Below, in pieces: positions 42,224 to 51,802 of a stretch of DNA of 64,000 bases. The notes beneath the pieces are model-generated. The model was not told where the DNA came from, ran no database searches, and saw nothing but the letters and a program-made list of their open reading frames with translations. The position numbers were made by a program, and so were the translations under genes. The DNA is from Halothiobacillus sp045689735. GTDB taxonomy: Bacteria > Pseudomonadota > Gammaproteobacteria > Halothiobacillales > Halothiobacillaceae. The stretch spans positions 682,001-746,000 of the forward strand of contig NZ_CP142685.1 of assembly GCF_045689735.1 (NCBI RefSeq), in the 5' to 3' direction. Position 1 is the stretch's first letter. Every line of letters starts with the position of its first letter.

Positions 42224-42281
42224 TGGCTTGCTTGGGCAGCTTGGCTGCCTGGGCGCACTGTGTGTCTGATCGATTCCAAAG

Positions 42282-42314
42282 ACCGCGCTTTGCCTGGCTG
42301 AGCGCGGTTTTTTT
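42282..42314 (+). terminator. Rho-independent terminator after acpP
   Basis: ACCGCGCT (42282-42289), 11-nt loop, AGCGCGGT (42301-42308), then a T tract to 42314. Confidence 0.88.
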
Positions 42315-42353
42315 ATGAATAAACTTGCATGAAAACAAAAAGGGATGCTTGCC

Positions 42354-43595
42354 ATGAGTAAACGACGCGTCGTAGTCACCGGATTGGGTGCGGTCACGCC
42401 GCTGGGTAATACGGTGGAGCAGACTTGGGCGGGTATTCTGGCCGGTCGATCCGGGGTTCGGTCGATTGATCGGTTTGATGTTTCGGCCATGCCGGTCCAG
42501 TTTGCGGCCATGTTGCAGGGGTTCGATCCGGCGCAGTTTTTGCCCGTGAAAGAAATCAAGAAAATGGAGCCGTTCATTCATTACGGTCTGGCGGCGGCGA
42601 TCGAGGCGATCGAGGATGCCGGGCTGATGAGCGACGGGCTGAATCTGGATCGGGTGGGGACGCTGATCGGTTCCGGCATCGGGGGGCTCGAGGGCATCGA
42701 GCGCAATACGACGACGCTGGAACATCAGGGCGCGCGCCGCGTATCGCCGTTTTTCGTCCCCGCCGCCATCATCAATATGGTCTCGGGTCAATTGTCGATT
42801 CGCTATGGTTTTCGAGGGCCGAATCTCGCGACGGTCACGGCTTGCGCGGCGGGCACGCACAGCATCGGCCAGGCCGCGCGGCTGATTGCCTATGGCGATG
42901 CCGATGTGATGGTCGCGGGCGGCGCCGAAGGCGCGGTATCGCCTTTGGGCGTGGCGGGGTTCGCGGCGGCTCGGGCGTTGTCAACCCGCAATGAGGATCC
43001 GGCGCATGCCTCCCGTCCCTGGGACAAAGACCGCGATGGTTTCGTGCTGGGCGAAGGGGCGGGGGTGATCGTGCTGGAATCGTTCGAGCATGCGCAGGCG
43101 CGCGGTGCCCGGATTTACGGCGAGTTGATCGGCTTTGGCATGAGTGCCGATGCCTACCACATGACCGCGCCTTCTGCGGATGGGGATGGCGCGCGGCGCT
43201 GCATGCTGGCGGCCTTGGCGGATGCGGCCATTCCGGCGGAAAAGATCGGCTATGTCAATGCCCATGGCACTTCCACTCCAGCCGGGGATGCGGCGGAAGT
43301 TGCCGCACTCAAGGCGGCATTCGGTGCCCACGCCGCCCGTTGCCCGGTGAGTTCCACCAAGTCGATGACCGGGCATCTGCTCGGTGCGGCGGGGGGCATC
43401 GAGGCGGTGTTCTCGCTCCTGGCGCTGCGGGATCAGGTCTTGCCGCCGACGATCAATCTCGATCAACCCTCCGACGACTGCGATCTCGATTTCGTGCCGC
43501 ATACGGCGCGCCCGGTCAAGGGGCTGGAGGTGGTGATGTCGAATTCCTTTGGCTTTGGCGGAACCAACGGCACGCTGATTTTCCGGCGGGTGTAA
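42354..43595 (+). CDS. fabF: 3-oxoacyl-ACP synthase II
   Basis: Condensing enzyme of fatty-acid elongation. The 413-aa thiolase-fold protein has TACAAGTHSIGQAA (active Cys), NAHGTSTPAGD (His) and KSMTGHLLGAAGG (Lys/His). ATG 42354 chosen over 42345. Three bp separate it from pabB. Confidence 0.97.
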   Translation: MSKRRVVVTGLGAVTPLGNTVEQTWAGILAGRSGVRSIDRFDVSAMPVQFAAMLQGFDPAQFLPVKEIKKMEPFIHYGLAAAIEAIEDAGLMSDGLNLDRVGTLIGSGIGGLEGIERNTTTLEHQGARRVSPFFVPAAIINMVSGQLSIRYGFRGPNLATVTACAAGTHSIGQAARLIAYGDADVMVAGGAEGAVSPLGVAGFAAARALSTRNEDPAHASRPWDKDRDGFVLGEGAGVIVLESFEHAQARGARIYGELIGFGMSADAYHMTAPSADGDGARRCMLAALADAAIPAEKIGYVNAHGTSTPAGDAAEVAALKAAFGAHAARCPVSSTKSMTGHLLGAAGGIEAVFSLLALRDQVLPPTINLDQPSDDCDLDFVPHTARPVKGLEVVMSNSFGFGGTNGTLIFRRV

Positions 43596-43598
43596 CCC

Positions 43599-44984
43599 GT
43601 GACCGGCGCTGTCGTCACGCCGGTGATCGAGCCCCTGCCGGGGGTCGTGGCGCGCGATTTGCCCGAGCTGCTGGCCGCCTATCCTGATCTGTTTGCGCAT
43701 TTGTATGCCAGCTTGGCGCGCGGTCACGCGGGGACGAGTGGCGCGGCCAATGCCCGCTGGTCGATTCTGTTTTCCCGCGCTGTGCGGGAGTGTCGTGCGC
43801 TGCCCGGTCGGAATTTTTTGGCCGATTGGGCAGACGCGATCCAGGCTGCCCCGGTGGCGTCGGCGGCCAGTTTGCCCTTCGTGGGGGGCTGGAGTTTTTA
43901 TCTGGGGTATGAACTCGGTGCGCAGATTGAACCCAGTCTGCGCCTGCCGGCCTTCGAATCCGGTGAGGCGGCGGGATTCCCGCTGGCCGTGGCGCAATAC
44001 CACCCCGCCGCGATTGTGTATGACCATCAGGCCGAGTGTGCCTGGCTGGTTCAGGATGGCGCGCATCCTGAGATTGCGGCGGCGCTGCGGGCTACCGTGA
44101 CGCCGCTTAAGCCTTTGCCACGGCCTCTGTCTGAAGCCGGGTCGGTGCGTATCGAAGGGTTGATGGTAGACGCGCCCGACGCCTTCGAGGCCGGGGTTGC
44201 CCGCGTGAAGGCGTATCTGTTCGCAGGGGATGTTTTCCAGGCGAATCTGTCGCGCGCCTGGCGCTTCCGGGCACCGGAGCCGGATGCGGGTGCCCGCATT
44301 TTCACCGCGCTTGCGCGCCAGAATCCCGCCCCGTTCGCCGCCTGGTACCGGCTGCCGGAGGGGGAAATTCTCAGCTCTTCCCCGGAGCGCCTGGTGAATC
44401 ATCAGGCGGGCGCGGTGTCGGTTCGACCGATTGCCGGTACGCGCCGCCGGGTGGCCGATGCAACCGAAGATGCCGCCTTGGTGGCCGAACTGCGGGCGCA
44501 TCCCAAAGAGCGTGCCGAGCACATCATGTTGATCGATCTGGCGCGCAACGATTTGGGGCGGGTGTGCCAGCCAGGCTCGGTGGTGGTCGATGAGTTGATG
44601 GTGGTTGAATCCTTCGCGCATGTGCATCACCTCGTCTCGAATGTCACGGGGCGGCTGGCGGCGGGGCGCACGGTGCTGGATGTCTTGGCTGCGGTGTTTC
44701 CCGGAGGAACCATTACCGGCTGCCCGAAGGTGCGCTGCATGGAGATTCTGGCAGAGCTCGAGGACACTGGCCGGGGGCCTTATACCGGCAGCCTCGGCTA
44801 CCTCAGTCTCGATGGGCAAATGGATAGTAATATTCTGATTCGCACAGTTTTTTTGGCTGCGGATGGGCGGGGGGAATTTCGCACCGGTGCCGGTATCGTC
44901 GCGGATAGCGACCCGGTGCGAGAGCGGGTGGAAACCGAAGAAAAAGCGCGCGGCTTGCTGCTGGCTCTGAGTGCGGGTCGATGA
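43599..44984 (+). CDS. pabB: Aminodeoxychorismate synthase component I
   Basis: Makes 4-amino-4-deoxychorismate from chorismate for folate. The 461-aa protein has the chorismate-binding C-terminal half: LSSSPERLVN, RPIAGTRRR, HIMLIDLARNDLGRV, FPGGTITGCPKVRCMEI and GSLGYLSLDGQMDSNI. Position 279 is Ala (PIAGT) where E. coli-type PabB has the covalent-catalysis Lys (PIKGT), so this belongs to the Lys-less group or could make anthranilate; pairing with pabC (ATGA overlap) supports PabB. GTG start at 43599. Confidence 0.88.
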   Translation: MTGAVVTPVIEPLPGVVARDLPELLAAYPDLFAHLYASLARGHAGTSGAANARWSILFSRAVRECRALPGRNFLADWADAIQAAPVASAASLPFVGGWSFYLGYELGAQIEPSLRLPAFESGEAAGFPLAVAQYHPAAIVYDHQAECAWLVQDGAHPEIAAALRATVTPLKPLPRPLSEAGSVRIEGLMVDAPDAFEAGVARVKAYLFAGDVFQANLSRAWRFRAPEPDAGARIFTALARQNPAPFAAWYRLPEGEILSSSPERLVNHQAGAVSVRPIAGTRRRVADATEDAALVAELRAHPKERAEHIMLIDLARNDLGRVCQPGSVVVDELMVVESFAHVHHLVSNVTGRLAAGRTVLDVLAAVFPGGTITGCPKVRCMEILAELEDTGRGPYTGSLGYLSLDGQMDSNILIRTVFLAADGRGEFRTGAGIVADSDPVRERVETEEKARGLLLALSAGR

Positions 44985-45811
44985 ACGGGCGAGAACTCGG
45001 TGTGCCGTTGACCGATCGGGGGCTGGCCTACGGTGATGGGCTGTTCGAAACCCTGCGCTGGGTCAATGGGGCTCCCTGGGCACTGGCGGCGCATCATGCC
45101 CGCCTGCAAACCGGTTGCGCGGTGCTGGGATTGCCCGCGCCCACGCTCGATGAATTGCAGGCGGCCTGTATGGCATGGGGAGCTGCCCAGCCCGGCCTGC
45201 CGGCTGCGGGCGTACTCAAAATTCTGTGGACTGCGGGCAGCGGGGATCGCGGCTATGCCCGGCCCGCGCTGGTCACGCCTCGGCTCGGCATCCAACGGTC
45301 GCCCATGCCCGCTGCGCGCCCCGAGGGCTTGAGCGTCGTGCCGCTGGCACAGCCCGGGGGTGTTGGTGAGGCACCTTGGCGTGGCCTGAAGCACTTGAAC
45401 CGTCTGCCGCAGGTTTGGATGCGTGCCCGCTGGCCGGTCGGTGTCGATGAGGTGCTGGTGTACGATACGCAGGGCTTGGTGCATGGCGGCTCACAAAGCA
45501 ATTTCTGCTGGTTCGAGGATGGGCGCTGGTTCACCCCAGCGCTCGCGGGCGATGCGATTGCCGGCACCGTGCGGGCGCAGTTGATCCGACGGCTGGGTGT
45601 GATTCCTGCGCCGGTCAGTGTGGGGCGGCTGGCGCTCGCTACGGCTCTGGTGATGACCAATGCGGTGCGCGGCGTCGAGCCCGTGATTCGCTTCGGCACG
45701 CGGCGCTTGGACGCAGCGCCCGCGCGTGCCTTGCAGGCGGCCTGGCAAGACTTGGGCGCGGCCACGGCGGAAGATTGGTTGACCGTGTGGCAGAGCGAAA
45801 CCGACCGATGA
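44981..45811 (+). CDS. pabC: Aminodeoxychorismate lyase
   Basis: PLP enzyme releasing pyruvate from aminodeoxychorismate to give 4-aminobenzoate. The 276-aa fold-type IV protein has PLTDRGLAYGDGLFETLR, WRGLKHLNRLPQVW (PLP lysine) and HGGSQSNFCW. It overlaps pabB by 4 bp and precedes mltG as in E. coli. Confidence 0.94.
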   Translation: MNGRELGVPLTDRGLAYGDGLFETLRWVNGAPWALAAHHARLQTGCAVLGLPAPTLDELQAACMAWGAAQPGLPAAGVLKILWTAGSGDRGYARPALVTPRLGIQRSPMPAARPEGLSVVPLAQPGGVGEAPWRGLKHLNRLPQVWMRARWPVGVDEVLVYDTQGLVHGGSQSNFCWFEDGRWFTPALAGDAIAGTVRAQLIRRLGVIPAPVSVGRLALATALVMTNAVRGVEPVIRFGTRRLDAAPARALQAAWQDLGAATAEDWLTVWQSETDR

Positions 45812-45841
45812 ACGAGGGGCATCCATGAAGGACAAAACCGT

Positions 45842-46921
45842 ATGAAGCGAGTGGTCGCCGTGATCGTCCTCTGGCTGGGCGTGCTGGGGCTGCTGGCGGG
45901 ATTGACGGTCGGGTTTGACTGGCTGCGGCAGGGCATCACCTTGCCCTTGCTGCCGCCCGGTCAGGCGCCGATCACCATCGATATCCCCAAGGGCGCCGAT
46001 GCCCGGCGTATTGCCGAACTCGCGGATCGCGCGGGGGCGCGCATCGATCCCGATCTGTTCGCGCTGGCGGCACGACTGCGCGGGCAGGCGCGGTCGATTC
46101 AGGCCGGGGAATATCAGCTTTCCTCGGCCGATCATCTGTTGAGTTTTCTGGATCGCCTGGTTGCTGGGGATGTGGTGCGTTATCGGCTCACGATTCCCGA
46201 AGGGGAAACCGCGCAGGATTTTCTCAATGCACTCGCCGCAGAGCCAGCCATTGACCATACGCTGGCGGGCAAATCCCATGCAGAGATCCTTCGGGCGCTG
46301 GGTTTGCCCATCGAGCATCTGGAGGGCTGGTTGTTCCCGGATACCTATGTCTTCACGCGCGGGACGACGGATCGGCATATTCTGCGCGAAGCCTATCGGG
46401 CGATGCGGCAGCATCTGGATGCGGCCTGGGCGAATCGGGCGGCGAACCTGCCGCTGGAAAACCCCTATCAGGCATTGATTCTGGCGTCGATCATCGAGAA
46501 AGAAACCGGGATTCCTGCCGAGCGGGACGAGATCGCCGGGGTGTTCATCAACCGGCTGCGGCAGCACATGCGCCTGCAAACCGATCCGGCGGTGATGTAC
46601 GGCGTGGCGCAGGGGAGCGCGGGGCGCGTGGATCAAACCACGGCGCCGAAGAGCCTGACGACCCGCGAACTGAAGACCGATACGCCCTACAACACCTACA
46701 CCCGCTATGGCCTGCCGCCGACGCCGATCGCTCTGCCCTCGGCGGCGGCGCTGATCGCGGCGACCCATCCGGCGGTGACGGATGATCTCTATTTTGTGGC
46801 GAACGGTTCGGGCGGGCACACTTTTTCCCAGACCTTGAGTGAGCATAATCAAGCCGTTGCCCGCTGGCGCCAACGCGAGCAGCAACGAAGCCAGCCAGCG
46901 AACGGAGGCGAGACACCATGA
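45842..46921 (+). CDS. mltG: Endolytic murein transglycosylase MltG
   Basis: Cleaves nascent glycan strands in the inner membrane and probably sets chain length. The 359-aa protein has one N-terminal TM helix, a LysM-like region (IPEGETAQDFL) and the YceG core ASIIEKETGIPAERDEIAGV with the catalytic Glu, then QTDPAVMYG and TPYNTYTRYGLPPTPI. Its stop overlaps the tmk ATG. Confidence 0.95.
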   Translation: MKRVVAVIVLWLGVLGLLAGLTVGFDWLRQGITLPLLPPGQAPITIDIPKGADARRIAELADRAGARIDPDLFALAARLRGQARSIQAGEYQLSSADHLLSFLDRLVAGDVVRYRLTIPEGETAQDFLNALAAEPAIDHTLAGKSHAEILRALGLPIEHLEGWLFPDTYVFTRGTTDRHILREAYRAMRQHLDAAWANRAANLPLENPYQALILASIIEKETGIPAERDEIAGVFINRLRQHMRLQTDPAVMYGVAQGSAGRVDQTTAPKSLTTRELKTDTPYNTYTRYGLPPTPIALPSAAALIAATHPAVTDDLYFVANGSGGHTFSQTLSEHNQAVARWRQREQQRSQPANGGETP

Positions 46922-47559
46922 GCCCGCGGGGTTGGTTCATTACACTCGAAGGCATTGAAGGTGCGGGTAAAACCACCGCAGCCGCCTGCGTCGTGGACTG
47001 GCTGACGGCGCGCGGCAAAACCGTCGTGCAAACCCGAGAGCCGGGCGGTACGCCGGTTGCCGAATCGATTCGGCAGCTCGTCTTGACGGCCGGGGATGAG
47101 CCGATTGCGCCGGAAGCCGAACTGCTGTTGATGTTTGCCGCGCGCGCCCAGCATATGCACTACCGGATTTTGCCCGCGCTGGCTAGGGATGAAGCCGTGG
47201 TGTGTGATCGGTTCACCGATTCCTCGCGCGCTTACCAAGGCGCCGGGCGCGGCCTCGATGCGGGGCTGATCGAAACCCTGGCGCAGACTGTGGAGCAGGG
47301 GCGAAGCCCGGATATGACTTTGCTGCTCGATCTGCCCGTAGCCACCGGCATGGTGCGGGCGGCGGCGCGTCGGGGGGCGGCGCAGCAGGATCGCTTCGAA
47401 CAAGAGCGCGCGGCGTTTTTTGAGCGGGTGCGCGCGGGATTCCTGGCGATTGCCGAGCGCCATCCACGGGTTGCGGTGATCGATGCCGCCGCCCCCCTGC
47501 CCACCGTGCGGGCGGCGATTGAGCAGGCATTGGCCGCCCGTTTCGGACAAGGGGGCTGA
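46918..47559 (+). CDS. tmk: Thymidylate kinase
   Basis: Phosphorylates dTMP to dTDP. The 213-aa P-loop protein has LEGIEGAGKTT, REPGGTPVAE, VVCDRFTDSSRAYQG and LDLPVATGM. Overlaps mltG by 4 bp; holB begins 2 bp after its stop. Confidence 0.96.
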   Translation: MSPRGWFITLEGIEGAGKTTAAACVVDWLTARGKTVVQTREPGGTPVAESIRQLVLTAGDEPIAPEAELLLMFAARAQHMHYRILPALARDEAVVCDRFTDSSRAYQGAGRGLDAGLIETLAQTVEQGRSPDMTLLLDLPVATGMVRAAARRGAAQQDRFEQERAAFFERVRAGFLAIAERHPRVAVIDAAAPLPTVRAAIEQALAARFGQGG

Positions 47560-47560
47560 G

Positions 47561-48625
47561 ATGGCCGTGAGTCGTGCTGCAAGCCGCCGTCGTGCCGAGG
47601 AGCCGGTTGAGACGCTCACCCCGCTCTGGCCGCCTGCGCCGTTTTCGGTGCCCACCGTGCCCTGGCTGGCGCCGGTCTGGCAGCGGTTAATGCGATTGCA
47701 GCAACAAGACCGCCTGCCGCATGGCCTGCTGTTATTGGGTGCGCCGGGACAGGGGGTGGTCGAATTGGCACGGCATTTCGCCGACTGGCTGCTGTGCCTG
47801 CAACCGATTCATACGCCCGGTAACGAGCGCGCCTGTGGCGTTTGTTCCGCCTGCCAGTGGCGGTTGGCCGGGAGTCATCCGGATTTGCTGTGGGTGAAAG
47901 CCGAGGCGGGCAAGGAGATTGGGGTTGATGACATTCGTGGGCTCATCGACGCCTTTGCCATGACACGGCAAGGCGCCTTGCGCGTGGCTCTGATCGAACA
48001 GGCGGAACAGATGAGCCGAAGTGCGGCCAACAGCTTGCTTAAACTGCTGGAAGAACCCCCGGTCGGTAGCGTGTTTCTGCTGACGGCAACCAGTGCGGAA
48101 CGCCTGCCGGCCACCATTCGTTCTCGGGTACAGCGTTTCGCGCCCTCCGTTCCCTCGGCCGCGACACGGCAACACTGGCTCGTCGAACAGCGGGGCATAT
48201 CGGCGGACGAAGCTGCGCTCCTGATTTTTCTCGGGGATTCCGGTTTGCTGGACGGGCAAGTGCCCGACTGGGATTGGCAGGGAATCGCGGAAGCTTGGCT
48301 GATGCTCTGGCAGGCGCCCGAGAAACTCCCGCTGGTCGTGCAACGCTGGCAAACCGTCCCGCGGCCTGTCCTGGCGCAATGGTTGCTGCGGCTGTGGACT
48401 GCCAGTGCACAACTTCGAGTCGGTTTGCCGAGCGACGCACCGCCCGCCTTGCTGCCGCTCTTGCGTCGTCTGGCGGCGCAGGAATCGGCCTTGGATGCGC
48501 AAAAACGGTATCGAATCCTGATGGCATTTGCCCAAACGGCCACACATCCCTTGAACGAAGAGCTGGCGCTGGAACGGTTGGCGCTCGACTTGATCCGCCA
48601 AGATTTACCCGAGCAGATCGACTGA
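47561..48625 (+). CDS. holB: DNA polymerase III subunit delta-prime
   Basis: Clamp-loader subunit. The 354-aa AAA+ protein has a degenerate P-loop (LGAPGQGVVE), a zinc-binding CGVCSACQ, AGSHPDLLWV, MSRSAANSLLKLLEEPP and the SRC-like IRSRVQRF. Start ATG 47561; an earlier in-frame start inside tmk is rejected. End of the long fab-to-holB gene series. Confidence 0.93.
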   Translation: MAVSRAASRRRAEEPVETLTPLWPPAPFSVPTVPWLAPVWQRLMRLQQQDRLPHGLLLLGAPGQGVVELARHFADWLLCLQPIHTPGNERACGVCSACQWRLAGSHPDLLWVKAEAGKEIGVDDIRGLIDAFAMTRQGALRVALIEQAEQMSRSAANSLLKLLEEPPVGSVFLLTATSAERLPATIRSRVQRFAPSVPSAATRQHWLVEQRGISADEAALLIFLGDSGLLDGQVPDWDWQGIAEAWLMLWQAPEKLPLVVQRWQTVPRPVLAQWLLRLWTASAQLRVGLPSDAPPALLPLLRRLAAQESALDAQKRYRILMAFAQTATHPLNEELALERLALDLIRQDLPEQID

Positions 48626-48862
48626 GTCAGTCGGAGCAGCGGGATAGAAAAATTCGCGATTAGTTCCGGCAGAAATGTATTAATAAACGCTTATTTTGCT
48701 TTTGCGCGCATAAATAAGTTTGTTGTTCTACTTTTGCTGGCTGTGGTTAAATCTCGCGTTGCCGTAAATCGCGGAAATGAACACCGTGAACTCAACAGCG
48801 GTTCGCTCACAGGCAGTTCGCCTCGGGGCTGGACATGAAAATCCAATAACGGAGATCAACGA

Positions 48863-50668
48863 ATGAATTTATCTCGTCGGGAATTCCTGCAAATGCTGGC
48901 TGCGGCGACTGCCGCCGGCATCAGCCTTGAAACGGCCCAAGCGGGCACCGGGATGCAAACGGTAGCGCGGGGCGTCAAAGTGAACCGTGCCTCCGGCAAC
49001 ATGTACGAAGTGCCGAAATTCGGTAATGTGCATATCCTGCATTACACAGACATCCACTCCCAGCTTGAGCCGGTCTATTTCCGCGAGCCCTCGATCAACC
49101 TGGGTATTGGCGCCCAAGAAGGCCAGCCCCCGCACATCGTGGGTGAAGCGTTCCTCAAGCATTTCGGCCTGAAGCCCAACACCCCGGAAGCGCATGCGTT
49201 TACCTGCCTCAACTATGTTGAAGCGGCAAAAAAATTCGGCAAGGTGGGCGGTTACGCGCATCTGCTGACGCTCGTCAAACACATGAAAGCACAGCGTCCG
49301 GGCGCGCTGGTGCTCGACGGGGGCGATAACTGGCAAGGCACGGGTCTCGCCCTGTGGACCAACGCGCAATGTCAGATCGATGCGATGAAGCTGTTCGGCG
49401 TCGATGTGTTCACCTCGCACTGGGAAGCAACCTACGGCAAAGACCGCATGCTGCAAGGCATCAAAGAACTTGAAGCCGCCGGCCCGCTGACCTTCGTGGC
49501 GCAAAACATCCGCAGCGAAGACTTCGAAGACCGCGTGTTCAAGCCGTACATCATCCGTGAAATGAACGGGGTGAAAGTCGCGGTCATCGGTCAGGCGTTC
49601 CCCTACACCCCGATCGCCAACCCGCGTTGGATGGTCGAAGGCTGGACTTTCGGGATCAACCCGGACGACATGCAGGATGTCGTGCACAAAGCCCGCAAAG
49701 AAGGGGCCGAGTGCGTTGTCGTGCTGTCACACAACGGCATGGATGTGGATCTCAAGATGGCCTCTCAGGTCACCGGGATCGACGCGATCATGGGCGGTCA
49801 CACCCACGATGCCGTGCCGTATCCGACCATCGTCAAGAATGCCGGTGGCAAAACCATCGTCACCAACGCCGGCTCGAACAGCAAGTTCCTCGGCGTGCTC
49901 GATATGGACTTCAAAAACGGCAAACTGCAGGATTTCAAATACCACCTGCTGCCCGTGTTTGCTGACTTCATCGAGCCGGATAAAGAAATGGCCGCGCTCA
50001 TCGAGAAGATGCACAACCAAGATGTCACCTTCCAGGGCAAAACCTTCAATGCCCGCAAAAAACTGGATGAAGTGGTCGCCACCAACGACAGCCTGCTCTA
50101 TCGTCGGGGTAACTTCACCGGCTCCTGGGATCAGCTCCTTTGCCAGGCATTGATGGAAGAGAATGATTGTGAGATTTCTTTCTCTCCGGGCGTCCGTTGG
50201 GGTACCAGCCTGATTCCGGGCGAGCCCATCCGCTACGGCGACATGATGACCGAGGTCGGTTTGACCTACCCGAATGTGACGGTCAACGAGTTCACCGGCG
50301 AGCAGATCAAAGGCATCTGCGAAGATGTGTGCGACAACATCTTCAACAAGGATCCGTACTACCAGCAAGGCGGTGACATGATGCGGATCGGCGGCATGAC
50401 CTATGCCTGCGCGCCGAATGAAAACAAAGGCAAGCGTATCAGCGACATGATGCTGAATGGCAAGCCGATTGATCCGAAGAAAAAATACAAAGTGGCCGGT
50501 TGGGCTTCTGTGCAAAAACCGGGCGAAATTCCGGGTGATACCGGCAAGATGATTTGGGATCAGGTTGAGCACTGGCTGCGTGAGCAAAAGCACATCAAAC
50601 CGGTCAAGGTCAACGAGCCGCGTTTGATTGGTGTCAAAGGCAATCCGGGTATCACCACCCACTGCTGA
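48863..50668 (+). CDS. soxB: Thiosulfohydrolase SoxB
   Basis: Periplasmic dimanganese enzyme that hydrolyses sulfate from the thiosulfonate group on SoxYZ in thiosulfate oxidation. The 601-aa precursor has a twin-arginine signal (SRREFLQM, residues 4-11) ending near QAGT. Metal-site motifs of the 5'-nucleotidase/UshA fold are present: YTDIHSQ, DGGDNWQG, SHNGMDVD and GGHTHDA, followed by the C-terminal 5_nucleotid_C domain (WASVQKPGEIPGD near the end). It is monocistronic: no soxXYZA flank it, and a strong terminator follows. AT-rich 237-bp upstream region likely holds its promoter. Confidence 0.96.
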   Translation: MNLSRREFLQMLAAATAAGISLETAQAGTGMQTVARGVKVNRASGNMYEVPKFGNVHILHYTDIHSQLEPVYFREPSINLGIGAQEGQPPHIVGEAFLKHFGLKPNTPEAHAFTCLNYVEAAKKFGKVGGYAHLLTLVKHMKAQRPGALVLDGGDNWQGTGLALWTNAQCQIDAMKLFGVDVFTSHWEATYGKDRMLQGIKELEAAGPLTFVAQNIRSEDFEDRVFKPYIIREMNGVKVAVIGQAFPYTPIANPRWMVEGWTFGINPDDMQDVVHKARKEGAECVVVLSHNGMDVDLKMASQVTGIDAIMGGHTHDAVPYPTIVKNAGGKTIVTNAGSNSKFLGVLDMDFKNGKLQDFKYHLLPVFADFIEPDKEMAALIEKMHNQDVTFQGKTFNARKKLDEVVATNDSLLYRRGNFTGSWDQLLCQALMEENDCEISFSPGVRWGTSLIPGEPIRYGDMMTEVGLTYPNVTVNEFTGEQIKGICEDVCDNIFNKDPYYQQGGDMMRIGGMTYACAPNENKGKRISDMMLNGKPIDPKKKYKVAGWASVQKPGEIPGDTGKMIWDQVEHWLREQKHIKPVKVNEPRLIGVKGNPGITTHC

Positions 50669-50708
50669 TGCGCCAGAGGCCGTCCCGAGCGGGACGGCAC
50701 CGGTCACA

Positions 50709-50739
50709 AGCCCCCCGTTTTTCGGGGGGCTTTTTTTTT
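50709..50739 (+). terminator. Rho-independent terminator of soxB
   Basis: AGCCCCCCG (50709-50717), TTTTT loop, CGGGGGGCT (50723-50731), T tract to 50739. Confidence 0.95.
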
Positions 50740-50769
50740 GCGTGGAGGATTTCGTCGCGCTGCCGGAGT

Positions 50770-51300
50770 TCAAACCTTCGGTCTGAATTGCCCGATGTCC
50801 CGATCTTTAACCATTTGATGATGAGGTTTGACCAGGCCATGCATCGCCACATATACCCCGTTCGGTGGGTTGGCCGCGATGAAGCCGAGCGCTAGTCCGA
50901 GATGGATAGCCGGTTCGATCGGGTCGATCTCGACGGGTCGCATCGATCCGGTCAGAACGACAAAGCGATTCAGTTGTGCCGCCTCCAGAGCCTGCGCCGT
51001 TTGATCGAGCGTGTCGGTGCCGTGCACGATCACAATGGGGGCATTTCGCCAGGCTTCTGGCAGGGTACGGATGACCTCGACCAATTGGGCACGGTCGGCC
51101 TCGGTGATATCTAGGCTGTCCTTATGGAGCAAGCCGACCGCATGCACGCGCAGATTGGGCTGTGCCGAGCGGAGCAAGTCCAGCACGCTGCGGTTATCCG
51201 CCGGGATTTCCAGTGCGCCATTGAGCGGGTTGTAGCGCTTATTGAAGGTGCCGCCGGTATTGATGAGAACCAGCGGCAGGCTGGGATGGGAAGATTTCAT
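50770..51300 (-). CDS. Single-domain asparaginase-fold protein
   Basis: A 176-aa protein equal to the N-terminal domain of type I/II L-asparaginases, which are about 330 aa. It retains both catalytic threonine motifs, LINTGGTFNKRY and VIVHGTDTLDQTAQAL, plus VVLTGSMRPVEID, and ends soon after VYVAMHGLV. The C-terminal domain, which helps build the dimer, is absent, and no remnant is seen downstream, so this is a distinct short family and not a frameshift. Substrate unproven. Confidence 0.8.
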   Translation of the reverse strand: MKSSHPSLPLVLINTGGTFNKRYNPLNGALEIPADNRSVLDLLRSAQPNLRVHAVGLLHKDSLDITEADRAQLVEVIRTLPEAWRNAPIVIVHGTDTLDQTAQALEAAQLNRFVVLTGSMRPVEIDPIEPAIHLGLALGFIAANPPNGVYVAMHGLVKPHHQMVKDRDIGQFRPKV

Positions 51301-51454
51301 GAAGTTTTCCGTAGGTTTTGTCTGGAAGGTCCGATGCCTGCAGTATGCTTTTGCAGGGCTAATCCTTTAGAATGCGCGTTAAATTGGTGGTTCGCCTGAT
51401 GTTTTGCAGGGGATGCAACCCAAGCCTTAAGCCACTGTGCGGGTGAGTCGACGC

Positions 51455-51766
51455 ATGTCATACCGTTATCTTATTGAATCTGTCACTAAATCGGGTGCCC
51501 GTTTTCGGCCAAGCGACTGGATCGATCGTCTGGCGAGTTGGGATGCGACATTTGATCACCACCGTTTGGTGTTTTCAGAGCGTCTGCATCCGGCGGTGCT
51601 GGATGGCCAGAAAGTGCTGGCGATCGAGCCCTCGCTGAAAACGATCAACCCCGCGATGTTTGACTCGGTCTTACAGTTTGCCGAACGCAATCACCTCAAG
51701 GTGCATGTGCAGTATGACGATGGCCGGCTGGAAGAATATTCTGGTGACGCGCCTGCGGCCGACTGA
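51455..51766 (+). CDS. DUF3579 family protein
   Basis: A 103-aa protein, start MSYRYLIESVTKSGARFRPS, with DWIDRLASW, HPAVLDGQKVLAIEPSL and FDSVLQFAERNHLKVHVQ. This matches the DUF3579 pattern of beta/gammaproteobacteria; function unknown. An earlier ATG at 51437 is in frame. Located 36 bp before rimO, same direction. Confidence 0.75.
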   Translation: MSYRYLIESVTKSGARFRPSDWIDRLASWDATFDHHRLVFSERLHPAVLDGQKVLAIEPSLKTINPAMFDSVLQFAERNHLKVHVQYDDGRLEEYSGDAPAAD

Positions 51767-51802
51767 ACCCGGCGCCCGCCCTGATCTTTACGAGAATCAT
51801 TC

